Source of the DNA: Eublepharis macularius
Taxonomy: Eukaryota; Chordata; Lepidosauria; Squamata; Eublepharidae
DNA length: 64,000 nucleotides
Direction of reading: 5' to 3'
Assembly (NCBI RefSeq): GCF_028583425.1
Contig: NC_072795.1
Location: forward strand, 11,307,001 to 11,371,000
In this document: positions 1 through 47,800 of the stretch, one piece after another
How the letters are laid out: each line of letters begins with the position of its first letter
Numbering within the stretch: the stretch's first letter is position 1
The notes under the pieces: generated by a model
The model's database searches: none
Told to the model about the DNA's origin: nothing
Seen by the model: the letters and a program-made list of their open reading frames with translations, nothing else
Made by a program: the position numbers and the translations under genes

Positions 1-114
1 CCCAAAATAGCTTAAAGTCAGGTGGGCGGGGCCGCCTGACACGTGACCTCTTTGGAGAACTGCTGGAACTGCGTTCCTGCATGTTCCCCCTCAAAATGAG
101 CCCTGGTCATACAT
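1..114 (-). mobile_element. hAT-type non-autonomous element, one end
   Basis: This stretch is the inverted counterpart of the element at 27759-28181. It shares the sequence around GGTGGGCGGGGCC, ACGTGACCTCTTTGG and a terminus CAAAATGAGCCCTG. Only one end lies inside the window. Confidence 0.6.
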
Positions 115-162
115 GATTCAAATTACTGAAGGCTTAGTAATACTGTTCTACTACCAAATATA

Positions 163-345
163 GAGCTGCCAACCTCCAGGCGTTGGCTGGAGATCTCCCA
201 GAATTACAACTGATCTCCAGGCCATAGAGATCAGTTCCCCTGGAGAAAACAGCAGCGTTGGCATTATACCTTGCTGAGGTCCCTCCCCTCCTCAAACTCT
301 GCTCTCCCCAGGCTTTGCCCCCATATCTCCAGACATTTTCTAACT
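163..345 (+). repeat. Interspersed repeat of about 190 bp, class unknown
   Basis: Contains GAATTACAACTGATCTCCAG, CCTGGAGAAAAC and GCATTATACCTTGCTGAGGT. The same repeat appears near 9985-10075, 48525-48725 (minus), 49226-49435 (minus), 53315-53420 and 53495-53680. I cannot assign it to a family with certainty. Confidence 0.6.
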
Positions 346-426
346 AAAGAGCCATCCAGTTTATCTTAGAATTAGGTTTGTATGATGCCTTGAAAAATAT
401 GCAAATTTTCAGTATCTAAATATTGA

Positions 427-930
427 AGGGAGTGAAGCTCAGTGGTAGAGCATCTGATTTTCTTGCATCCTGGGAGACCAAAAGGGCCCTGAAAAGGGCC
501 CTGCTCCCTGGCTCAGCCTTGCTCCTCAGTGGAGAGGATGGAGGAAGGAGAGGCCCGGTCCTACCCTGTCAGATACAGAGGAAAGGAGCAGCTCCCAGCT
601 GCTCCCACCCTCCTCATGGTGGGGGTTGCTGAGTTATTGATGGCAGCAGCAGCTGCTACCCCCTGCATAGAACCCCTCAGGGGTTGGGTTGGCCCAGAGG
701 GATAGCCAAGCCACCGGCTCACCAAGACTTTACCTTTAATAGCCAATCTGCCCCTGTGTGGAAGATCCCGTGTTCTGTCTCCGGCATCTCCAATTAAAAA
801 AAGGTAGAAGGTGATGTGAAAGACCTCAAACTAAGACACCAAAGATGCTCTGCCACTGCCAGTCAGACAAGACTGACCTTGATAGACAAATGACCTGATT
901 CAGTATAAGCCAGCTTCATGTGTTCGTGTG
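427..930 (+). repeat. tRNA-derived SINE, interrupted
   Basis: The head at 427-470 (GCTCAGTGGTAGAGCATCTG) and the tail at about 771-930 (CATCTCCAATTAAAA to CAGCTTCATGTGTTC) belong to a SINE seen elsewhere in the window. About 300 bp of unrelated sequence separates them. Confidence 0.6.
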
Positions 931-1079
931 TATTTCTGAGAGTTAGTTCCCACGTGCTTCGGTTGATGGCGAGTGATTGAAATGTGGAATTCACTGCAAA
1001 CAAAGAAAGGGGTGGTGGAAACCCACAACTCAACCCGAAATATACTGTAGATGCTAGAAGGGTCAAGTGATAACAATTG

Positions 1080-1450
1080 AAATATATACATATTAAACAT
1101 ATTTAAAATATTTATTATACAGTGTACATAGTAATAAAATTAAAAACAAAGGGCCTGAATGTATTGTCGAAGGCTTTCACGGCCGGAGAACGATGGTTGT
1201 TGTGGGTTTTCCGGGCTGTATTGCCGTGGTCTTGGCATTGTAGTTCCTGACATTTCGCCAGCAGCTGTGGCTGGCAAAGGGCCTGAATGTCAGGCTACAT
1301 AGGAAAGTTTTAGATAAGCTGTAACATTCTCCAAATACAGTTGATAAACATATCAAATGAGCAACACAAGGCCATACACGTTTCGGCCCAAGGGCCTTCC
1401 TCAGTGGTCAGTAATACACACTTTAGTAATAAACAGACCCACACATCCAG
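1080..1450 (-). repeat. Third hammerhead-like repeat type (degenerate)
   Basis: On the minus strand, 1404-1377 reads CTGAGGA, a GGCCC/GGGCC hairpin, then GAAACGTG, followed by a tail reaching about 1080. This is the same layout as the hammerhead repeats described below, but the base after U16.1 is G, which would not support cleavage. A Penelope fragment (1163-1275) sits inside it. Confidence 0.5.
1163..1275 (-). mobile_element. Short Penelope-like element terminal fragment with 15-bp duplication
   Basis: Starts ATTGTCGAAGGCTTTCACGG and ends inside the ribozyme hairpin (GCTGTGGCTGGC). AAAGGGCCTGAATGT is present on both sides (1148-1162 and 1276-1290), a 15-bp target-site duplication. It is a strongly truncated insertion. 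Confidence 0.75.
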
Positions 1451-1563
1451 AAAGCAATATTTATCAATTCTTCCATGATGTTTTTATCTGAAAATGAAAA
1501 TAGAATTCATTGCCAGAGGACATAACAATGGCCACAGGCATAGATGCCTTTAAAAGAGCCTTA

Positions 1564-1763
1564 GAGCCAAGCTACAAGTGACGCCTGACACAGGTTGGAC
1601 ACTTGTCAGCTTCCCTCAAGTTTTGATGGGAAATGTAGGCGTCCTGGTCTTGCGGCTGTAATGGAGAGCCAAGCTGTAAAACCAGGACGCCTACATTTCC
1701 CATCAAAACTTGAGGGAAGCTGACAAGTGTCCAACCTGTGTCAGGCATCACTTGTAGCTTGGC
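1564..1763. mobile_element. Palindromic MITE, AGCCAAGC family
   Basis: About 200 bp made of two inverted arms starting AGCCAAGCTACAAGTGACG and containing CTCAAGTTTTGATGGGAAAT. It is flanked by CTTAG and CTCAG. Relatives are at about 3150-3516, 12750-12949, 22595-22947 (split), 45896-46094 and 51230-51343. It has no coding capacity. Confidence 0.8.
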
Positions 1764-1819
1764 TCTCAGATAGAGTCATGGAGGAGAGGTCTAACAGTGA
1801 AGACTAGACATGGTGACTA

Positions 1820-2010
1820 AGGGGAACCTCCATGTTCAGAGGCAGTAAACTTCTGCATGCCAGTGCCAGGAGGCAACCCCAGGGGAAGGCCTCAGCCTCT
1901 GTGCCCTGTGGTTGGCCCTTCATAGTAACTGGTTGGCTGCCATGTGAGACAGGACATTGGACTAGATGGACCACTAGACTGATCCAGCAAGGCTTATATA
2001 CTAAAGTTTC
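1820..2010 (+). repeat. LINE 3'-region fragment
   Basis: The block containing GACAGGACATTGGACTAGAT followed by GGACCACTAGACTGATCCAG is the common 3' piece of a CR1/L2-like LINE. It also occurs near 37980-38030. Confidence 0.55.
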
Positions 2011-2743
2011 ACAGTATGTCTGGAACCGCCACCCCAGAATTGATGAGGAGTCAGTAGTATTGTCTTACATCACTTCCAGCACAATGCCGCTCACTGGAAT
2101 CCGTCGTTGCGGTCAACTACGAACCTGCCCGTCGGGGCAACTTTCCTATCTGTGATAGCTCATTCACCTAGACAGGTCCTCTGATACCACGTAACTTGAG
2201 TACCAAACTACACAATATGTTTTGGGGCAAGTCGATTCACTTTCCTCACAGCCGCACACAAGCTGCAGGGAATGTAGTTTTAAAAACCAGCAGGGCCCGG
2301 ATTCAGTTCGGAATGGCTCTGTGGCGGGGAGGGGCTCTTTCCTCCCCCTCCACACTATTTTCCTGAGCTAAATGGAAGTCTCTGCCATGGCCGTTTGGCT
2401 CAGGAACATACAGCCCTGGCAGAGACTTCTGCTTTGTCTCAGGGAAATCGGGCACAGAGGGAAGGCGGGAGCTCCCCTTGCCACAGTTCCGAGCTGAATT
2501 GGGCTGGCATCTGTTTTAAAAACTGCAGTACACAGCTGCCATGGGGCTGCATTTCTGGATCCAACTTATCTAAATATGTGATGCATATTTTGGCTTCAAT
2601 GAGCGTAGATGAGTGAACTGCCGTTCTCTTATTGTAAAACAAGTAAAGCTGTATACATCTGACAAAGGTTGGGGGGCATAGCAGCAAGCTAACCTGCAGT
2701 GCGGGCAATCGCCTTCACTTATCGTCATCTTTATTTCCTGCAG

Positions 2744-37317
<34,574 letters not shown>

Positions 37318-37351
37318 AAAGGGATGGGTGGGCTTTGGCTAAGCGGGTGCC

Positions 37352-37357
37352 AATAAA
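37352..37357 (+). terminator. VWA5B2 polyadenylation signal
   Basis: A canonical AATAAA hexamer lies 35 bp after the VWA5B2 stop codon, with a G/T-rich stretch downstream. The 3' untranslated region would then be only about 50-60 nt. Confidence 0.7.
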
Positions 37358-37764
37358 GAGGATTGGTTCAGAGTCTATAGAGTCGAGCATATTCTTTCAT
37401 AGCTCCGTTCCGTGGTCGCCCTGGATGACCATACCAGCTCTTATATCCCTCTGAGATGACTTAACAGTAAAGTTTCAGGATACACCAGCCTTCTGCAGAG
37501 AGCCAATGTGGAATCGCCCCTTGTACCCAGCTGAGACCTATCAAACACGTATATTAGGGTGTAGGATAGTTGGTGGTTTTCAAAATGAGTTACATGGAAC
37601 CCTGGTGATGTGGTGGTGGCCACCAGCTTTAAAACGAGAGTGGGCAGGGCTATCAATGGCTACTAGTCATGATGGATATCTACTCCCTCCAATACCAGTG
37701 GCAGTATGCATCTGTATCTCAGCTGGGAGCCTAGGCAGCAGAACATTTTTTAAAAAATAGGTTT

Positions 37765-38065
37765 TTTTAAGCATTGCCAGCTTCAAGAGGGGACTGGACA
37801 AATATATGGAGCAGAGGTCCATCAGTGGCTATTAGCCACAGGAGATAGATGGTATTCTCTTTGTGGGGAGGTGGTGCTCTGTTGTCTTGGTGCTGGAAGG
37901 AAGGCAGTGGGAGGGCTTCTGGTGTCCTGGCCTCACTGACAGTCCTTTAGATGGCACTGGATTTCTAGCCACTGTGTGTGACAGAATGTTGGACTGGATG
38001 GGCCACTGGCCTGATCCAACATGGCTTTGCTTATGTTCTTATGTTCTTATGTTTTTACATTGAAA
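37765..38065 (+). repeat. LINE 3'-region fragment
   Basis: CTTCAAGAGGGGACTGGACA, AGGTCCATCAGTGGCTATTA and GCCACTGGCCTGATCCAACA are the same 3' segment as 42045-42390. It lies between the convergent VWA5B2 and ALG3 ends. Confidence 0.7.
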
Positions 38066-38709
38066 GGGAATGTTGCTCCACTTCTGTCAAAAAGCCAGGA
38101 ATTTCTTTCGCTGGCTCCACCAACCAACAACACAGAAGGCTAACGTCATTCATTGATTTTTTTTTCCCTTTGTGGAAAAACGAGGACATTCTAAAAATGA
38201 AGAAAAGCTTTCTATTGAAGAGAGATTTTAGTTCACTTACAATTCCACTCATGCTCTGCAAACAGGGGGAAGAGCCTTAATTCATTTCTTAAAGCAGCCC
38301 TAATCGTAAAATGTATAAATCTTTGCCAACACCCATCATGAAACGAGTCACATTCTTATGATTAAACCGATACAAATTCCTTTAAAGGTGTGATTCTTAA
38401 TAGGCCTCATTCTATGGCATACACTCCTGCAATGTCACACAAAACAGAGGCAAGAGGCTTCGCCCCAGAACCCAGCCGCTCCACCTTAATACTAGAGAGT
38501 ACGTCGGCTGCACTCTCCTCGCCACCACCTTCCCCGCACCCCATCCAGGAAGACCCTTTGGGGCCAGGGGGTATGGCTGCTCTAAGCAAGAGGCTCCAGG
38601 AGGGACAGGAATACGGCCATCCGTAGCTCTTCTAGAGCGATGTCCAACCCAAACCCATCCTATCTGCCTGGGCCTCTCACTGGCTTGCAAGGCAGTTCTT
38701 GTCCAGTTC

Positions 38710-38881
38710 TTACTCAGCCTTTTTCGATGGTTGCCTTTCTTCCTCTGTTGCTGGAGAGGACGCTGTGCCGTACCAGAGCTGTGTAAGGATGACACCGTGA
38801 CACAGATGGAGGGCGGCTGAACTGTAGACTGTTGAAGGATAGGTGTTCCAGGACAGCTCGATCAAGCCTAGGATCAGCACC
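38710..38881 (-). CDS. ALG3: ALG3 terminal exon 9
   Basis: Encodes [20 protein letters not shown] and [16 protein letters not shown], and ends in a short polar tail PSKKAE with a TAA stop at 38712-38710. The acceptor is CTCTTCCAG. I saw no AATAAA or ATTAAA on the minus strand just downstream. Confidence 0.94.
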
Positions 38882-41800
38882 CTGGAAGAGGAAGAGGCCA
38901 GAGGCAGGTTCTTAGATTCTGGGAGTAACCAGTCAGAAAAACACTGTCATCTAAACCTGGAGCTTTTTATCAAAATCAAACTAATTTTAATATTGCCTTC
39001 TCTGCCCCGCCCCCAATATTTCCTTGAAAAGGTGCTCCTGGAACTTGCTCTGCTTCCTCACTCTGGGGTCTTATGCTCTTTACTTTATAGCAACCCCTGG
39101 GCTATTGTGTTATTTATATCGTATGTTCCAGGCATCCCCCAAAATTGTGCCCAATGGCACCCACCAAGTGTTTTTAGGAAGTGGTGGGGTCTTGCCCAGA
39201 AAGGCTGGCTACTGCAGAATTTGAGTCCAGTGGCACCTTAGAGACCAACAAGATTTTTGGAGTGTAAGCTTTCAAGAGTCAGAGCTCCCTTCTTTAGATG
39301 CAAGACTCGCCACTGGAGAGCTGACTGGCTGCGCAGATTAAAATAACATCGTTTCACCACCAGCTGCCACCACAGTGTTGGGTCTTATTTACCTTTATTC
39401 CCCTTCTCCAATGTGTTTTTAAAATTAACCCCCTTCTCCTCTACTCTTGGCTTTCCTCCAAGTGCATGCTCTGCCCCCGAAACAGTCGTTTGATGAGTGA
39501 CTTCACCTGCGGCAGCCATTTTGTGGCTGCGCCCACCACCCAGCATCAGAATTCCAAAGATACCCAAAGGCTCAAAAATGTTGGGTACCCGATACACTGA
39601 ATTTACAAGGTTTACGACCATTTTCTTGTACATCCTTTCAAGAACCACATGACAGAGATTACCATTATCCCCATTTTGCACAAGAGGTGAGGCAGAGAAA
39701 GGAAGCTTGAAAGACATTGGCTGCTGCAAGGAGGACAGAGAGGATGCACATGAAGCCATTTGTCCCAAAGTGCTATGTAACTCTGCGCCAGCAAACAGAC
39801 GACTGAGGACAGCATTCAGGTGGCAGTGGGCTGCTCTGGCTACCTTCGTTCTCAGGATTTTAGGCGGTCACGAGGCAGCTCCTGAGATCTGCACTAAACT
39901 CTAGCTTTAGATACAGAATTCTGATCAGATCAAAAATGGAGGAAGCAATTTGCAGTTTGCTGAACTTCTGCCCGCTCTTGTGTACAGAAACTGCTTGACC
40001 CTGGAAAGGTTTGAGTAAGTTGTAGCGGCTGAATCCTAGGACCTGGGTAAAAGCGGGGGTGGGGGGAGCAGATTTTTGCAGTCAGATATTTCCATAGTCT
40101 TTTGAAAGTTAAGGGAAATTGCATCAAAAATTCATAGGCCAGGAAGTGGGAGATGAGGACTGGCTCTTTAGGTTCTCCGCACACTCCGCCCCCTCTAGAG
40201 TACCGCAAGAAGAAATCTAGTTGTGAAAGGGGATTGACAAATGTCCTTCCCTGCAGTGGTCAGAACCATTTCTGTGACTGGGGTAGTTAGAAGAAAGAAT
40301 TCTGTTATGAACGCAGAGATGCTAGCTAGCTGCATGCTATATCCACCGTTCACCCTGAACCATACACTGCATGTGGAGAAAACAAACCAACGGCTGGCTT
40401 GCGTGAGCTGACCCCGAGTTGTGACCACTGCCTTAAGGCCTTCCCCAGCCAATCCATGCAGGTTCTTACTTTAGCAGGTGAGCAGGCTGCTTGGCAGGTG
40501 TGCACCACAGGAGGTAGGGCAGAGTGTGAAAGTACCACACGTAAAATTGGTAGTGCAGGGAGCGGCTGAAGCACACGCCGATGAAGTTGGACGTGAAGAG
40601 AGCAAAGACTATCTGTGGCCTTCGGTTAAGGGAAGGCCATACCACACAAAGCTCCGAGAGGACAGCTATTCTGTGCCCCAGGCCCGACCTCAGCATGGAC
40701 CATCAGCTCTTCCCACTCCATCCCCCTAAACAAGCAGGCCCCACAGGGCTCTGGCCTCGCACTGTGGGAAAAGGATATGGTTGGCTGAGAGAGGCCGTGG
40801 GGGGCTTTTCTTCTCAGCTGGACCCTTCAGAATCGACCAGATGCTTTCCTCAGATCTGCCGGGAGGGGAGAAAGAGAAACAACCGTTATCTTTTGGTAGA
40901 TCAGAGAAAACTGTTCTCCCACAACCTGCACAGTAGATATGAAGGGGTTTATTTTTCTAGTTTCAACTGGCCCGAATTAGAGATGCGATGTTGGGCAATG
41001 TGCCCACGTGTCACTTCCCTTGTGAAGGCTTAGCGGATGGTTTTGCTCAAGTTTGGTCTGGGGGTGTCCGATCACCCACTTGAGAGGCAGCAAAGGAAGT
41101 CTGCCCCCACTCAGATTGGCTAGCAATCCTTGGCCCTTTTTGCCATCCCTTGAAGAGGAAGCTGGAACTATTTGTTCTGCATTGCAAGGTTCGTATACAC
41201 AAGGCATAGCTGGGCAGGGGGAAGCTGGTCACAACTTAGCTCATCCCTTGCAAACTGACTGAAGTGGGCAATTTATTATTTATTTATTAAATTTATAGTC
41301 GGCTCTCCCCGCAAGTGGGCTCAGAGCGGATCACAACAATTAAGATATATAAAAATAAAACACTGGTAGCATAAAAATAAATTACAGTTTGTTAAAACAT
41401 CCTAAGTGCAGTGTACATATTGCACAAGTGGGACAGGGTGGCCAACCTTCGAATGGACAACAGAACTGAGGGGGCACACGCCTGCCGCCCCCCAGGCTGG
41501 CTGGGTGATTCACCTGCCTCAGTCACCGTAAGCCTAGCAGAAAATCTCTTATCTTAGTTACAAACATTTGTCATGCAGTCTCAGGAAGATCAGGCGGGGA
41601 GAGAATAACTAGAGAGGTCTCCAACAGATAGCAGAGGACAGCCCTACCAATAGCAATCAGCCTACATAGTTACATGGAATCTCCCAGGCTGACAGAGTTG
41701 GATTGTTGGATGCCAGTGGACAACAACCAAGAGAAGCTGTTGCTTTCACACAGGGGGATGGAACACATCCCCTATGAAGACAGGTTAAAGTGCTTGGGGC

Positions 41801-44800
41801 TCTTTGGCTTGGAGAAACGACGATGGAGGGGTGACATAATAGAGGTTTACAAGATTATGCATGGGATAGAGAAGGTAGAGAAAGAAGTATTTTTCTCCCT
41901 TTCTCGCAATACAAGAACTCGTGGGCACTCAAGGAAATTGCTAAGCAGTTGGGTTAGAATGGATAAAAGGAAGTAGTTCTTCACCCAAAGGGTGATTAAC
42001 ACATGGAATTCACTGCCTCAGGAGGTGGTGTCAGCTTCAAGCACAGACAACTTCAAGAGGGGATTGGATAAACATATGGAGCAGAGGTCCATCAGTGGCT
42101 ATTAGCCACAAGGTATAGATGGAAGTCTCAGTCTAGGGCAGTGATGCTCTGTACGCTTGGTGGTTTTGGGGGGGCAATCAGTGGGAGGGCTTCTAGTGTC
42201 CCTTCCCCACTGGCAGACCTCCTGATGACACCTGGGTTTTTTGGCCACTGTGTGACACAGAGTGTTAAACTGGATGGATTCTCTTACGTTCACACTCTCT
42301 TGGCTTCCAGGAGCATCTGCCTGACTACTGTTCCCAGTGCCTGGATTAGATGTCCCTTGCCCTGACCCAACAGGGCTATTTCTTATATTCTTACAACTGA
42401 GCTTTTCAGTTTAGTCTGAATTTGAACCCAAGTCCTTCTGCCCCAGCTCCAACCAAGTGGTTACTACAGACCAAGCACAGCCGTGTAGGAGGAGGAGGAG
42501 GCAGGAGGCAGAGTTGGTTGGCAGTCTAGGAGGACGCAGGCCCCAGCAAATGGCCTGCTCCTACAAACACCCGAATATTCAGCCATAGAATTGGACTGCT
42601 GAATATAATTAATCCAAATGAAATCTGTGTACTGGCTGCAGGGAGATGTGTTGCCTGTGGAAGTCCCATTTTATCCCATGTTGATCTTGGACCCGATGCA
42701 GCAAAGCTTACTTTCGATAAGAGTAGGTTAGACTATGCTTAGGGGCTTAGAGGCAACCTGAGAGATTTTTGTTTCCTCCCCATGCTTCCCCCCGCCCCCG
42801 GAAGGCAAGCAGTAACGCACCGTCTTACCTGTGCCACCTATTTAGTGCAAAAAGCCCCAGAACAGTCAGGTGAGCCATCAGTAGCCCCATATGGAATGCC
42901 CGGTGCTGGAAAACCTCCTCCGGCAAGAACCGCCAATTTACTGTCCACTTGAAGAGGAACTGACGGCCCAGATCGAAGGAACGGGTCAGGTACCCAACAG
43001 GGTTCACAACCAGGAAGGGCAACCCCAGAACCACCTGCGAGAAACACCAGTGCCTTGAAGCTTCCTTGTTAAGAGGAGGTTGGCAGGAAGGGCAGCATAC
43101 AAATATTTTAATAAATGTGAGCGTGAATTTTTAGCAGCCTGACAGGTGTGGGTGCAGATGTGGGAGGGAAAGGTCCGGTGCCCCATCCCCAGAAGATGAT
43201 GCCAGGCAAGCTGTGTTTGAAGGAGAGAAAGTTGCACACAGCATTTCTGCCTGCAGTACTTGTTGGTTTTGCAAGGAATATTCGATCATATGAATACAGC
43301 TAATAGGTAGTGCCACCTGCTGGAGTGTGACAGACTGACGCATCCGACTACCTCAGCTTCCTCATTTCCTTACAGAATCTGGGAAATCTCACAGGGAAAA
43401 GGAGGAACTGAAGTGGTCAGATGCTTCAAGCTGTCAAATCCCCACAGGTGAAACTAACAATTAGAGTTGCCACTGAAGGCCACCTAAAGCAAAGATTTGG
43501 TTGAAATCTGAGGTCCTGCTACTGCAACGTCACACACTGACACGGCAGACGGGGTAACTAAAGTCTGTATTGCTTCATATCCTCTGCTTTCATCCCTAAA
43601 GCTCTCTATTGTTATTGCTCACATGAGAGCTACAAGTATTTTTGCAATCTTAGATGCTCCAGTGACTGTTTGTGCTGCCTCAGGACTACAAAACTCATGA
43701 TGCAGCGCAGCTGTGAGAAGACAAGCAATACAAAGAACACCCTCTCCCACATTCCTACTACTTTCACCTTCCTTCTCCCATTAGGGGTAGTTTGGGCTGC
43801 AGCTCAGCTTGGCACTGAACCTTTTAAGAGAACTGCAGTGTGTATGTTTTGTCGTTTACTCTTAACTGCAAAACAATGGTAAGTGAGCCTTGCGTTTATA
43901 TGACAAAGGGCTATTGTTCCCCCCACCTCCCGTCAAAAAACCCTTCTTCCAAGCTTTGTTGATGTTAAGTTTCTTCTCCACTTATAACAGAGGGTGGTTT
44001 ATTTGCCTGCATACTACGTCTGGATGTGAAAGTTGGACAATGAAGGAAACTGACAGGAAGAAAACTGATTCATTCAAAATGTGGTGCTGGAGGAGAGTTT
44101 TTACAGATACCATCACCGTAAAAAAAGACAAGTAAGTAGATTTTAAATCAAATCGAGCCTGAATTCTCCCTAGAAGCCAAAATGACAAAACTATTGTACT
44201 TTGGCCACATCATGAGAAGACAAAACTCTCTGAAAAAGACAACAATTTGTTAGGACAATGTTAGGAATTGGTAAGTATGCATGCATAGTGGTTGCAGAGT
44301 ATTGATAAGCGTATTGGTTTCAGAATCCATTCTTAAGTTTGGTGATTTCAGATTAGGTATAGATCTTTAAATGTTTGTTCGCAGACCCAGTCACAAAGAC
44401 TAATTTCCACACAGTTGCCACGTAGGTTAAAAATAAGGACAGACTCCGTCACCAAGATTTATTTCCCTCAGTTCTTCACTAACAGAACCTTCCTCTTAAC
44501 CACACAGACATGGGTTCACTCAGGCTTTTCCACACAGACTGACTGAACCTGACAGACCCTCTGAACTAGACACATTCCTGACAGACTGACTGAAGCTGAT
44601 AGTCTATTTTCCCTCAACAGTCAGAATAAAAACGGCAATTCAGTCCACCCGCTAGGTCACAGCTACCCTCCATTCACAGCAAACCTCACTCACCCATACG
44701 GCCTCCCTCTTTCTCACTTCAGAGGCCTGCTTTTAAACCCACTGTAACAAATATCCAAACCTCCCACGTTAGCTGGCAGAAACAAAACACAAACTAGTCA

Positions 44801-47800
44801 TGGCCAAAGGTAACACCTTTCAACCAGCAAGGCCAGACTCTGCTCCCAGCCAGGTTCTTCTATCTGTAAAAAAACGGAGGGAAAAGAATTCTCTTACTTG
44901 CAAGACGGCACAGATGGCGAGCTTAGGAATGGTGCCCAGCAGGCCAAAGCGCTGCAGCAGGAGGAAGAAGAGAGCCGGTGCAAAGAGCAGGATATTCATT
45001 TTCACAGACACTGCAAGGCTGGAAGAGGAGAGACGGCGTTGGTGCCTGAGAGCAATGCGAGGTCCATTCAAGTCCCCAAGTTCCCTGCACACGCGACTTA
45101 GCATTGTGTCAATAGTAGAACATCACAAACACCACATGATGAAAACAGCACAGCAGGACTGCCCACTGGCGATTTCCATTTCCCCAAAACAACGCAGGAA
45201 AACCAAACTCCTTGCAGGGTAGTGGGCACAAAGAGAAATCAAGCTAATAACCAGGGGCGGGGAGAGTGAGGCAGGTGGGGAAGAACATGCAAGGAAAGGC
45301 TGAGCGACGCGCGCCTTTGATGCAACAGGTGGGCTCCACAATTCTGCATTTCAGCCTTCTGCAAGTACCGCTTTGCTGTTATTTGTTTGCCTTCAGTGGC
45401 TCAACCAGCCCCGAAAGGGTCTCACCTGAAGCAGAAGCAGCCCCAAGACCAGTGGTCCTCCAGGAAAAGGTTGACGGCCAAGAAAAGGATTGCCATGGCG
45501 ACGGGGTCGTTGAAGAGGCGTAGGACGAAGATGGAGTGGATGCGGTAGGAGGCACAGCACATGAAGAAGAAAACGTAAGGAGGGACCTGCTGGCAAAAGT
45601 GGCAACGTATCACCAGATGTGTCCTCCAGGGAGCTCCATCTGCCAAACAGATGCAATTCCTGTTTGACAGGTGCATGCCTGCCAACTATATTTCTGTGAC
45701 GTGTGCAGTCAGTGAGTGTCGGTGCCCTGAACCTCCCAGAGGAGTGGCTAGGAGTTTTGTTAAGCGAAGATATCCATCTCTCTGACTACGAGAAGCTCAA
45801 CATAAGCCTTGATTGTTCATCCCAGACTTTCCCCCCATGACTATGAAAGGGGACAGATTATGTTGGGCTCTGAAATGCTAGATTAGAGTCTCAGAGCCAA
45901 GCTACAAGTGACGCCTGACACAGGTTGGACACTTGTCAGCTTCCCTCAAGTTTTGATGGGAAATGTAGGCATCCTGGTCTTGCAGCTGTAATGGAGAGCC
46001 AAGTTGTAAAATCAGGACGCCTACATTTCCCATCAAAACTTGAGGCAAGCTGACAAGCGTCCAACCTGTGTAAGGCGTCACTTGTAGCTTGGCTCTCAGA
46101 CTCCTCGGCATTTATGCGCACGAGCCGCAAAAAGAACTGTGGTTCGCAACCTCTATTAACAGCAGCATTTGAGTCCAGTGACACCTTAGAGACCACCAAG
46201 ATTTTCAGGGTGTACACTTTTAAGAGTCACAGCTCCCTTTCTCAGATACAAGCAGGGAAGGAGGTCCCCACTAGGGACAAAGACGGGGGTATAACATTTG
46301 TTATAAATCAAAATTCTGGCTACAGTTCACCCAGAAAAGATAATTGCTATTGCTGCCGCTTCATCGACCAATGTTTGCATCAGCCTGCTCGTAGTCAAGT
46401 TTGCATAAAGGCATCACAAATAGATAGAGCTACTGTTGTTCCCTGTGTCTGAAGAAGGGCGCTCTGACTCTCAAAAGCTTACACCCTGATCATCTTGTTG
46501 GTCTCTAACGTACCACAGGACTCCAATCCTGCTGTTCTACTGCAGACTAACAAGGCTACCTACCTAAAACTTAACTTCTGTTAAAAAAGCACTTGCCCGT
46601 AAGTTTGCCCCAAATCTACAAATTCCACCATTTCGGCATCAATTTAGAATTTAAGCTCCATCGGACAGGCATCTGCCTTCGTTCCTGCTATTATTTTGTA
46701 AGATGCAATCTGCACTGACGGTGCTGATCAAAATAAGCAATCGAAACCTTGGCAACGAACATTCCCAGAGTTCCTGCCCTTCTGCCCTCATCTGCAGCCC
46801 TGTGCTCTCCCGACTTTATCTTTCCCCTTCATGACGTGTTTGGTTGGAGGCTCCCGTTTCTGACAGAAGAAGAAACGCTCTTCAGCGATCCTTCAGATGC
46901 CGCGCCCGGCTACTGACCTTATTGGTCCGGCTGTAGATGCGGAAAACCAGCAGCAGCGTGGCGAGGTAAAGGGCGGCAAAGAGGTACTGGGCCAGGCGGA
47001 TGTTGGTGCCACGGCCAGTGGCATAGTACAGGCCCAGGAAGATATAAACAAAGCCAGCTGGATAACTGCGAAGAGAGAGAAAAATGAGAACGCTCGAGAG
47101 GACAGGAAAAGCCGCTGCTCCTCTCACCAAGCGTCAGGCTTCAGAGGAGACCCCCCCCCCACTCCAAGTCCAACCCTAGACTCTGGAGGGGTAACTGGCA
47201 CTCACACAAGGGGGCCAGTGTCTCCTTTCAGCTGGGTGTAATCCAGGGTCCCGTTCACAACGCCCTCCACCTCATCCATGTAAGCTTTCCAGTCAATCTC
47301 TGTATCTAGAGGGAGAGCACAGGAGAAGTCACACAGAGAAGGCGCTCTGCTCAGCTGCTGGAAAGACTCTCGTCTCACGAAAAGCGATTAAAGGATCTAT
47401 CACACCATGCGCCATGTTCTCCATGCACATCTCCCGTTCCGCACATGTGTCTCCCTGGTGGAATCTTTCTCTGAAGTCTCGTTACAGCCTGGACAGCCTT
47501 CCCGAGGAGGTCAAGAAGGCTCCCGAGCCCGCATCGTTCCGCAGAATACGTAAAACAAAATTGTTCAAGCGGGCATTTTTAGAAAGGGAATGGCGCCACA
47601 GTTTTATGGCACTGTCTAGTGTATGCATGAGCTCACTCTTTCTGCATTGCTTCCTAGTTTCTGTAATCCAACCTTATTGCGCTGTTTATTGTACATTTTA
47701 GGCTGTTGCATCATTTTAAAATTTTGTGATCCGCCTTGAGGCTCAGCAAGAAAGGCGGACTATAAAGTAAATAAATAAATGGCCATGTTTGGAAATAGAT

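Noticed and set aside
427-475. Genuine tRNA gene at the GCTCAGTGGTAGAGCA match
   Set aside because: Only the A-box half is tRNA-like, the cloverleaf cannot be completed, and the downstream sequence matches SINE bodies elsewhere in the window.
1832-2155. A 107-codon open frame as a VWA5B2 5' exon
   Set aside because: The sequence is a LINE 3' fragment, and the residues expected just before GLESPSH (a segment like PYTFSFEM) are absent from 1-2743.
44480-44760. LTR candidate in ALG3 intron 5 with repeated GACTGACTGAACC motifs
   Set aside because: No TG...CA ends or target duplication could be placed, so it was left unassigned.
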